Shown here one piece after another: positions 26,251 to 33,283 of a stretch of 64,000 bases of DNA. The translations under genes were made by a program, and so were the position numbers. The notes under the pieces were generated by a model. It was given only the letters and a program-made list of their open reading frames with translations. It had not been told where the DNA came from and ran no database searches. Origin of the DNA: Corynebacterium tuberculostearicum (GTDB taxonomy: Bacteria > Actinomycetota > Actinomycetes > Mycobacteriales > Mycobacteriaceae); NCBI RefSeq assembly GCF_016127015.1, contig NZ_CP065972.1:1922001-1986000 (forward strand). Direction: 5' to 3'. The stretch's first letter is position 1. Each line of letters begins with the position of its first letter.

Positions 26251-27035
26251 TATTCGTGTAACCCGCATTCTGTCTTGCCGTCTGCAAATACGCGCCCGGA
26301 CCGGGCATCCTCGCCTTCGCCAACCGGGAAGGTCAGCGGGGCGCAGCCGATGGAGCGGTATCCCTGCAGGGTGAGTGGGTGGATGATGAGGTCGTTGTCC
26401 GCGATATAGCGGTCCGTATCGTCCAGATCCCAGGTGATGATGGGAGAGATCTTCAGCCGTCCGGTGCGGTCGAGGCTCAGCGCTGGGGCGGTGGCGCGGT
26501 GTTCGGAATCGGCGCGGCGCAGGCCGGTGACCCAGCCAGCATATGGGTCCATCGCCATATTCAGCGGCTCGACCTTGCGCATGCGGTTATAGGCCGCGGT
26601 ATCGCGAGCGTAGAGGCGCGGACCATACACCTCGTCTTGCTCTTCCGGGGTGAGCAAAGGCAGCACGCGAACAAGTGGGAGGTCCGGGTAGCGCTTTTCT
26701 ACCTCGTCGGCTACCTGCAGGGTTTCCTGGAAGTGCCAGCCGGTATCGATGAAAAGCAGGTCTGCATCGAGCCCAGCACGGTGGGCAAGCTCAGCCAAGA
26801 CCGTATTTTCCATGGACATGGTCATGGCCAAGCGGCCGGGTGCGTGCTCGGCGGCCCATTCGGTAATGGTTTCCGCTGAGGCGTCATAAAGCTTATCCGC
26901 CCACTGGTCCACCAATTGCTGGTTGCGCGCGGCTACCTCGGCGTCCAGCGGCGCGGTATCGCGCGTGCCTTCCGGGGAGATGCTGGGGTCGCGGTAGTTC
27001 TTGCCACCGTCCAGCAGGTTCGTCGTTGGGTTCAT
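26250..27035 (-). CDS. cysH: CysH-type (P)APS reductase lacking usual Fe-S ligands
   Basis: From ATG 27035 the protein has 261 residues (an ATG four codons upstream is an alternative). Family marks are MTMSMENTVLAELAHRAG, DTGWHFQETLQVADEV, RKVEPLNMAMD and the C-terminal KTECGLHE with the catalytic Cys. The Cys-Cys before RKVEPL in [4Fe-4S] APS reductases is Tyr-Asn here (AAYNRMRKVEPL), and the second CxxC pair reads SIGCAPLT with one Cys. By ligand set it resembles cluster-free PAPS reductases, which need an APS kinase not seen here. It heads cysHDN behind an McbR-like operator. Confidence 0.9.
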   Translation of the reverse strand: MNPTTNLLDGGKNYRDPSISPEGTRDTAPLDAEVAARNQQLVDQWADKLYDASAETITEWAAEHAPGRLAMTMSMENTVLAELAHRAGLDADLLFIDTGWHFQETLQVADEVEKRYPDLPLVRVLPLLTPEEQDEVYGPRLYARDTAAYNRMRKVEPLNMAMDPYAGWVTGLRRADSEHRATAPALSLDRTGRLKISPIITWDLDDTDRYIADNDLIIHPLTLQGYRSIGCAPLTFPVGEGEDARSGRVFADGKTECGLHE

Positions 27036-27154
27036 GCCGTCACACATTAGGCAAAAGCCCAAGGCGGTGCAGGAGATTGTGCGCGAAAAGCCGCTGAGCT
27101 TGGCGGGAGGTGCGAATAAAAAGTTTCCAATCCGTACCAAGCGGACTAGATTTA

Positions 27155-27170
27155 CAGACAAGACAGTCTA
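27155..27170. promoter_or_regulatory. McbR-like operator between cysH and the fpr-like gene
   Basis: CAGAC-N6-GTCTA matches the corynebacterial McbR consensus TAGAC-N6-GTCTA at 9 of 10 positions with exact spacing. McbR represses sulfur assimilation genes in C. glutamicum when S-adenosylhomocysteine is low. It lies between the divergent cysHDN and fpr-like genes and could serve both. Confidence 0.68.
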
Positions 27171-27207
27171 TTGCGGGCGTTCGCGCCCCGCCCAAGGAGG
27201 CACTTTC

Positions 27208-27627
27208 ATGCAGCGTATAGCCATCATCGGGGAGGGCCCGGCGGCCCTATCCACCGCCGAGAAGCTTATCAGCGCTGGCATGTGTGTGGACCTCATTACC
27301 CAGTGCACCGCCCCATTCGGTCTACTCCGCCGCTTTGCAGGCTTGGCAGGCGTGCTTGGCGACGCCGTCACGGGCTCTCACTGCGGCTCCGGCACCACTC
27401 CCCGCTTGCGTCTTATCGGCAACGTGCGGGTAGGACTAGACGGCGATATCACGCATAACGAGATCCACCGCCTGGCCGCCTCTGGCAACCGCGAGCTACT
27501 CGTATTGGAGCTCAAGGCTCGCGGCGTGGCCGTCACCACGTGGGAAGGCCTATGCGCCCCACTGCAGGATTTTGAAGACTGGCGCAGCGTCATCACCCGC
27601 GCGCAGCTGGCTCACGTGGGGATTTAG
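27208..27627 (+). CDS. Miniature ferredoxin-NADP reductase-like protein
   Basis: A 139-residue protein from ATG 27208, with AAGGAGG seven bases upstream. It begins like FprA/adrenodoxin reductase: RIAIIGEGPAALSTAEKLI (dinucleotide-binding Gly motif) and APFGLLRRFAGLAG, then RLIGNVRVGLDGDIT. The end (ELKARGVAVTTWEGL, then DWRSVITRAQ) resembles the C-terminus of the same family. The middle ~300 residues are missing while the frame is open. Either an in-frame internal deletion of the fpr2 gene found with cys genes in C. glutamicum, or a reduced flavin-binding protein. Confidence 0.6.
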   Translation: MQRIAIIGEGPAALSTAEKLISAGMCVDLITQCTAPFGLLRRFAGLAGVLGDAVTGSHCGSGTTPRLRLIGNVRVGLDGDITHNEIHRLAASGNRELLVLELKARGVAVTTWEGLCAPLQDFEDWRSVITRAQLAHVGI

Positions 27628-27712
27628 CAGCAATTACCGACTAGCACCCCACCCACCACCGGTATAAACTTGCACGGCTACCCAGCCACGGCAAGGAAAG
27701 GGGCGCGAGTCC

Positions 27713-29455
27713 ATGGATCTGGTTCGCATTCTCGTTACACGGTCGGCGCCATATACGCCGTATTTCATCGCGGTGCTTGTCCTGCAGGCCTTATCTACGG
27801 CCGCCACGCTGTACCTTCCATCGCTTAACGCCAAGATAATCGATGAAGGTGTGTCTCAGGGCGATGTGGACTTCATCTGGCGCACCGGCGGCATCATGCT
27901 GGCCGTCGCGTTTGCCCAAGTCATCACCGCCATCGGCGCGGTATGGTGCGGCAGCCGCACCGCCATGGGCGTCGGCCGGGATCTTCGCGGCGAGGTCTTC
28001 CGCCACGTTAATTCCCTGTCCACTGAGGACATGAGCCGTTTTGGCACACCTACGCTTATTACCCGCGGCACCAATGACGTCCAGCAGGTGCAAATGGTCT
28101 ACATGATGATGCTGAACTTCATGGTGACCGCACCCATCATGTCCATCGGCGGCATCATCATGGCCGTGCGCGAAGACGCCGGCTTGTCCTGGCTGGTGTG
28201 GGTATCCGTGGCGGTTTTGCTCGGTACCATCTCCGTTATCATTTCCCGCCTCATGCCGCTCTTCCGTTCCATGCAGGACAAGCTGGATTCCATCAATGGC
28301 ACCCTGCGCGAGCAGATCACCGGTATCCGCGTGGTGCGTGCCTTCGTGCGCGAGGCCTATGAGTCCGAGCGCTTTACCGAGGAGAATAAAAACATCACCC
28401 GCCTGTCCTTGAACATCGGCCGGCTTTTCGTGGTGATGTTCCCGCTCATTACAGTGATCCTCAACGTGGCCACCGGCGCGGTCCTGTGGTTCGGCGGCCA
28501 CCGCGTGGATGAGGGCTTGGTCAACGTCGGCTCGCTGACCGCATTCCTGCAGTACCTGCTGCAGATTCTGGCGGCGGTCATGATGGGTACCTTCATGGCG
28601 ATGATGCTGCCACGCGCCATCATCTGTGCCCGCCGCATCACCGAGGTGCTCCAGCACGAGCCCTCAATTACCCCACCCAGCTCCACCACCTCTCCGGAGG
28701 CCTGCGTGGGCACTGTGGAATTTCGCAACGTGGGCTTTTCCTATGCCGGTGCGGATGCGCCGGTGCTAGAAGACATTTCCTTTACCGCTCAGCCCGGCAC
28801 CACTACCGCCATCATCGGTTCAACGGGCTCGGGCAAGACCACCCTGGTTTCCCTCATCCCACGCCTGTACGTCCCCACCGAGGGCCAGGTGCTTATCGAC
28901 GCCACCCCTACCACCTCCCTGGCCCGCCAGGACATCGTCCAGCGCGTCTCCCTCGTCCCGCAGAAGGCTTACCTTTTTAGCGGCACGGTGGCCTCTAACC
29001 TGCGCTTGGGCCGCCCCGAAGCCACCGATGAAGAGCTCTGGGAGGCGCTGCGCGTGGCCCAAGCTGACTTCGTTGAGGACCTAGATATGCCCATATCTCA
29101 AGGCGGCACGAATGTCTCCGGCGGCCAGCGCCAGCGCCTGTCCATCGCGCGCATGCTTGTTGCCCGCCCGCTGGTCTACCTCTTCGATGATTCCTTCTCC
29201 GCGCTGGACGTGGCCACCGATGCCAAGGTGCGGGCGGCAATGCGTGCCTCCTTTGCCGAGCGCGAAAAGCCGGCGACCAGCATTATCGTCGCCCAGCGCG
29301 TGGCATCCATTCGGGATGCCGACCAAATCCTAGTGCTGGACGCCGGCCGCATCGTTGACCGCGGCACCCACGAGGAACTCCTAGGCCGCTGCTCGGTCTA
29401 CCAAGAAATCGTGGATTCCCAAGAAACCGCCGGCGTTGCAGGAGGCGAAAACTAA
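27713..29455 (+). CDS. ABC exporter half-transporter with degenerate ATP site
   Basis: A 580-residue type IV ABC exporter half: six membrane helices in ~1-310, nucleotide domain from ~335 with Walker A GSTGSGKTT (about 368), signature NVSGGQRQRLS and Walker B LVYLFDDSFSALD. The residue after the Walker B Asp is Asp rather than catalytic Glu, so this half is expected to form the non-hydrolysing site of a heterodimer (compare TM287/288 or BmrCD). GGAAAGG precedes the ATG. Its stop overlaps the next gene (TAATG). Confidence 0.93.
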   Translation: MDLVRILVTRSAPYTPYFIAVLVLQALSTAATLYLPSLNAKIIDEGVSQGDVDFIWRTGGIMLAVAFAQVITAIGAVWCGSRTAMGVGRDLRGEVFRHVNSLSTEDMSRFGTPTLITRGTNDVQQVQMVYMMMLNFMVTAPIMSIGGIIMAVREDAGLSWLVWVSVAVLLGTISVIISRLMPLFRSMQDKLDSINGTLREQITGIRVVRAFVREAYESERFTEENKNITRLSLNIGRLFVVMFPLITVILNVATGAVLWFGGHRVDEGLVNVGSLTAFLQYLLQILAAVMMGTFMAMMLPRAIICARRITEVLQHEPSITPPSSTTSPEACVGTVEFRNVGFSYAGADAPVLEDISFTAQPGTTTAIIGSTGSGKTTLVSLIPRLYVPTEGQVLIDATPTTSLARQDIVQRVSLVPQKAYLFSGTVASNLRLGRPEATDEELWEALRVAQADFVEDLDMPISQGGTNVSGGQRQRLSIARMLVARPLVYLFDDSFSALDVATDAKVRAAMRASFAEREKPATSIIVAQRVASIRDADQILVLDAGRIVDRGTHEELLGRCSVYQEIVDSQETAGVAGGEN

Positions 29456-31392
29456 TGGCTGAAAACACCACCTCTACCGCCGAGACCACGGATGCCGGTT
29501 TTGATCCGATGGACGGTTCCGCCCCGCGCCAAGCCAAGAACTTCTGGCCCTCAATAAAGCGCCTTTTCTCCCTGCTTGCCCCCTTCAAGCGCCGCCTATG
29601 GGCCGTCGCGGCGATGAATATCGTCTGCATCTTCTTGGCCGTGGTAGCCCCGAAGATCATGGGCAAGACCATGGACGTCATCTTTGCCGGCGTCATTTCG
29701 CGCAACCTGCCCTCCGATATTTCCGCCGAGCAGGCCATTGCGGGCCTGCGCGCTCAGGGCCAAGACCGCTTTGCAGATATGGCCTCCGCGATGGACTTCG
29801 TCCCCGGTGAAGGCATTGACTTTAACCGCTTGGGCACGCTCATCATCACCGTGATTGCGATGTACATCGTCTCCTCCGGCTTCCAGTGGTGGCAGGGAGC
29901 CATCCTCAACAAGGTAAGCATGGATACCGTGTTTGACCTGCGCGAGCGTGTGGAGGCCAAGGTAAACGCGCTGCCGCTGAACTACTTTGATTCCCAGCAG
30001 CGCGGCGATATCCTCTCGCGCACCACCAATGACATCGACAACGTGCAGCAGGCCCTGCAGCAGGCGCTATCACAGCTGTTTTATGACGCGCTGCTGGTCA
30101 TTGGCATCACCATCATGATGTTCAGCGTCTCCTGGCAGCTCGCTCTGGTGGCTTTACTGTCCCTTCCGCTTACTGGCCTGGTCATTGGTGTCATCGGCAG
30201 CCGCTCGCAGCGCCAGTTCACAACGCAATGGCGCTCCACCGGCCAGCTCAACGGCCAGGTAGAAGAATCCTTCTCCGGCCACGACCTAGCCATCGTCTTC
30301 GGCCGTACTGAAGCCATGACGGAGGAATTCGACAAGCGCAACGAGGAGCTCTACCGCTCCGCATCTAAGGCTCAGTTCCTGTCCGGCATCATGATGCCCA
30401 TCATGCAATTCCTGTCCTACCTGTCTTATGTGGCCATTGCGGTCCTGGGTGGTCTGCGCGTGGCCAATGGCCACATGACACTGGGCGCTGCCACTGCCTT
30501 CATCCAATACTCCCGCGAGTTCAATCAACCGTTAGGCCAGCTCGGCGGCATTATGCAGCAGGTACAGTCCGGCGTGGCCTCGGCCGAGCGCGTCTTTGAG
30601 CTTCTCGACGCCGAAGAGCAAGCCCCCGACACCACCGACGAGGACCTTCCCGGCCGCGCCCAAGGACTCGTGGAGTTCCAGGACGTTGACTTCTCCTACG
30701 CAAAGGATAAGGAGCTCATCACCGGCCTCAACCTGCGCGTGGAGCCCGGCCAAACCGCGGCCATTGTCGGCCCCACCGGCGCCGGCAAGACCACCCTGGT
30801 CAACCTACTCATGCGCTTCTATGAGCTAGATAGCGGTCAGATTCGCATTGATGGGCACGATATCGCCCGTATGCCTCGCCATACCCTGCGTTCCCAGGTG
30901 GGCATGGTGCTCCAGGACGCCGTGCTCTTCAAGGGCTCGATCATGGAGAACATCCGCTACGGTCGCTTGGACGCGACGGACGAAGAAGTCATTGCGGCGG
31001 CAAAGGCGACCTATGTGGACCGCTTCGTTCACGCGCTGCCCGATGGCTACGACACCATCATCGACCAAGATGGCGGTGCTATCTCGGCCGGCGAGCGCCA
31101 GCTCATCACCATTGCCCGCGCGTTCTTGGCCCAGCCCGCGCTGCTCATCCTTGATGAGGCCACCTCTTCGGTCGATACCCGTACCGAGGTCCTCGTCCAA
31201 GAGGCGATGAACGCGCTACGCGCGGACCGCACCTCTTTCGTCATTGCCCACCGCTTGTCCACCATTCGTGATGCTGACCTCATCCTCGTCATGGAGAACG
31301 GCACCATCGTGGAACAAGGCTCGCATGACGATCTCCTTGCGGCCCAAGGCGCATACTGGCGCCTGCATCAGTCCCAGTTCGCTCAAGGGTAG
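29455..31392 (+). CDS. ABC exporter half-transporter, catalytic partner
   Basis: A 645-residue half with a longer N-terminus and a ~60-residue insertion between the first two helices (about 75-125). Walker A GPTGAGKTT near 440, signature ISAGERQLITIAR and Walker B LLILDEATSSVD with the catalytic Glu. Pairing with the preceding half gives one degenerate and one active ATP site, the pattern of drug, lipid or peptide exporters. The substrate is unknown. Confidence 0.93.
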   Translation: MAENTTSTAETTDAGFDPMDGSAPRQAKNFWPSIKRLFSLLAPFKRRLWAVAAMNIVCIFLAVVAPKIMGKTMDVIFAGVISRNLPSDISAEQAIAGLRAQGQDRFADMASAMDFVPGEGIDFNRLGTLIITVIAMYIVSSGFQWWQGAILNKVSMDTVFDLRERVEAKVNALPLNYFDSQQRGDILSRTTNDIDNVQQALQQALSQLFYDALLVIGITIMMFSVSWQLALVALLSLPLTGLVIGVIGSRSQRQFTTQWRSTGQLNGQVEESFSGHDLAIVFGRTEAMTEEFDKRNEELYRSASKAQFLSGIMMPIMQFLSYLSYVAIAVLGGLRVANGHMTLGAATAFIQYSREFNQPLGQLGGIMQQVQSGVASAERVFELLDAEEQAPDTTDEDLPGRAQGLVEFQDVDFSYAKDKELITGLNLRVEPGQTAAIVGPTGAGKTTLVNLLMRFYELDSGQIRIDGHDIARMPRHTLRSQVGMVLQDAVLFKGSIMENIRYGRLDATDEEVIAAAKATYVDRFVHALPDGYDTIIDQDGGAISAGERQLITIARAFLAQPALLILDEATSSVDTRTEVLVQEAMNALRADRTSFVIAHRLSTIRDADLILVMENGTIVEQGSHDDLLAAQGAYWRLHQSQFAQG

Positions 31393-31410
31393 GTCTTCGC
31401 CGGCGGTGAG

Positions 31411-32004
31411 CTAATCCAGCCCTACCGTCACGGTCGGCGCGTTGAAGTGAGCACCCTTGAGGTTCACCAGCTCAAGGGTGACATCGCGCAGCTCGAGATG
31501 CTCCATGATTACATCGGGCACTTCCGCATCAGGGACGGGGTGTGACTCTGGGACACCAAGTTTGTCCAACACGGCATTGATATCGTCGCGGCTTAAATCG
31601 ATATCCGCCCGGAGTGCAGAAACCTTACCCACCGCCGGGGTGGCTGTGAGCTCGGTAGCCATAATGGTCACCGGTCCGCCGCGTACCTCGGTGGTATCCC
31701 CTCCCGTGGTCAGCATGCCATCGCCGTAGCGGCCGGGCAGCGTAATCTCCAGATTATCGATGTCGAGGTTCTCGCCCTTCAGCTCTAGAACCCGCACATC
31801 ACCGCTGGCGGTGGGGAAAGTACCCAAGGACACGGTGACATTCTTCGTCAGCGTCACCTTATCCGCGAAGACGGTACTGAAGTACGGAACCGCCGGGGCA
31901 TCTTGCGCCTTAACCCGTTCGGAACCGCTCACACCGCCAACCGCCAGCGCGCAGGTCAGTACGGCCAAGCAGCTACGCGCTGCCCGCGGCATCGCCCTCA
32001 TCAT
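31411..32004 (-). CDS. Secreted protein, third gene of the DUF6230/DUF6114 set
   Basis: A 197-residue protein from ATG 32004, overlapping the DUF6114 stop (ATGA). A Sec signal peptide (MPRAARSCLAVLTCALAVGG) precedes a mature part predicted rich in beta strands (KVTLTKNVTVSLGTF, ELKGENLDIDNLEITLPGRY, HLELRDVTLELVNLKGAH). The alternating LELxDLxL pattern resembles repeats in DUF6230 and other envelope lipid-binding families. No cysteine ligand or catalytic motif is evident. Confidence 0.75.
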   Translation of the reverse strand: MMRAMPRAARSCLAVLTCALAVGGVSGSERVKAQDAPAVPYFSTVFADKVTLTKNVTVSLGTFPTASGDVRVLELKGENLDIDNLEITLPGRYGDGMLTTGGDTTEVRGGPVTIMATELTATPAVGKVSALRADIDLSRDDINAVLDKLGVPESHPVPDAEVPDVIMEHLELRDVTLELVNLKGAHFNAPTVTVGLD

Positions 32005-32465
32005 TGCTCTGCTGCTTCCTTGGTGCGGCGCTTTTGCTCCCCCGGCTGCCACGCAAAGGTAAAGGCCCCGCCAATGATGCCGAGCAGGGAGCCGATGATG
32101 AAACCACCCAAGTTGGACGTCGGCAAGGCGATAATGGCCACGATGATGCCTAGCACACCGACATAATTCGAGGTTGCCGGCTGGAACCACGCACCAAGGC
32201 CGAACATGGCTAGCAAGACGCCGATAAGCAGCGTAGATACGCCAGAAATAGTGGAGATCATGACCAAAAGGTCAGAGATCCGGATGGTGATATAGGCCGG
32301 CGCGGCAATGATGATGCCGGACAAAATGAGCAACAGTCCGGGAAGGAAGGGCCGGCCGTTGCGCCAGCGGCGGAAGCGCTGCCAGGCGCTAGGCTTGGAT
32401 TCCGCACCCGATGCCTCGACTGCCGGGAGGGTCTGCGTTTCTTCCGTGCTGGACTCAGCAGCCAT
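32001..32465 (-). CDS. DUF6114 membrane protein
   Basis: A 154-residue membrane protein: cytoplasmic N-terminus, the RFRRWRNGRPFLPGLLLILS motif typical of DUF6114, and four hydrophobic segments (about 42-60, 66-85, 90-106, 115-140). It is translationally coupled to both neighbours. DUF6114 and DUF6230 proteins occur together in actinobacteria, but no biochemical role is established. Confidence 0.85.
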   Translation of the reverse strand: MAAESSTEETQTLPAVEASGAESKPSAWQRFRRWRNGRPFLPGLLLILSGIIIAAPAYITIRISDLLVMISTISGVSTLLIGVLLAMFGLGAWFQPATSNYVGVLGIIVAIIALPTSNLGGFIIGSLLGIIGGAFTFAWQPGEQKRRTKEAAEQ

Positions 32466-33033
32466 TATCGGACCCCCTCCTCACCGTCACTCCCACATTC
32501 TTGGCAGAAAGGCGCTGCGCGCCCACGGAGGTGGCCTTCACATCATCAGCCTTGAGGGAAACTTGCTTGGAATAGAGACCCCAGGCGCCAGGATCGGCGG
32601 TATCGCTGAGCTGATTCGCATCGATGCCCACGTTGACATCCTGCATCACCAAGGAACCATCCACGTCGGTCGCACCGACCAGCAGGCTATCGGACTCCAC
32701 GCTGCCCTCACCCTCGGCCTTCAAAGCTAGGGTGGCCTCTCCACCAACGCCGGGCACCTTCGGAACCGTCACGGAAAGGCACAGGTCAGAAACCTTGGCA
32801 TGCTCCAGCTTGATACGGGCAACGGGAAGGTGCTCTTCGGCCTTTTGATCATCATCAACAAAAAGCGAAAAGCCCTCTCCATCCAAGTGCCCCATGGTGA
32901 TTTTAAAGAAGCTACCGGAAAGGGCCAGGTTCGCGGTCAAACCGCCTTGCGCCACGGCAAATCCGGTGACACCAAAGGCAGCAAGGCCTGCGGTCAAGGC
33001 CACCGCGGCCTTGGTGATATTTGTCTTACCCAT
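32455..33033 (-). CDS. DUF6230 secreted/membrane-anchored protein
   Basis: A 192-residue protein with an N-terminal hydrophobic segment (AAVALTAGLAAFGVTGFAVA) followed by GGLTANLALSGSFFKITMGH and a beta-rich domain with DLCLSVTVPKVPG, the usual DUF6230 landmarks. The domain resembles repeats seen in polyketide-like lipid-binding proteins. AGAAAGGG precedes the ATG. First gene of the three-gene unit on the minus strand. Confidence 0.85.
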   Translation of the reverse strand: MGKTNITKAAVALTAGLAAFGVTGFAVAQGGLTANLALSGSFFKITMGHLDGEGFSLFVDDDQKAEEHLPVARIKLEHAKVSDLCLSVTVPKVPGVGGEATLALKAEGEGSVESDSLLVGATDVDGSLVMQDVNVGIDANQLSDTADPGAWGLYSKQVSLKADDVKATSVGAQRLSAKNVGVTVRRGSDNGC

Positions 33034-33283
33034 GGCGGTTTACCCTTTCTGCGGCAGTCTCGGTCTTCTTCTTGCCAGGTTGGGCCGCGCTGCGACCACC
33101 AGCACTGGCTATACTCCGCCGCCGTATACAGCACGTTTAAAAGAATATGACGGCCAAGTTTCTCATCTTGACAGTGTACAGCCCACCCCGCCGCAGCACC
33201 GCACTGAATGCAGACTCTCTGATTTCCACCCCTAGGCTTTAAGGTAGATAACAACGTGGAGCATCAGTATTAAAGGAGCACGC

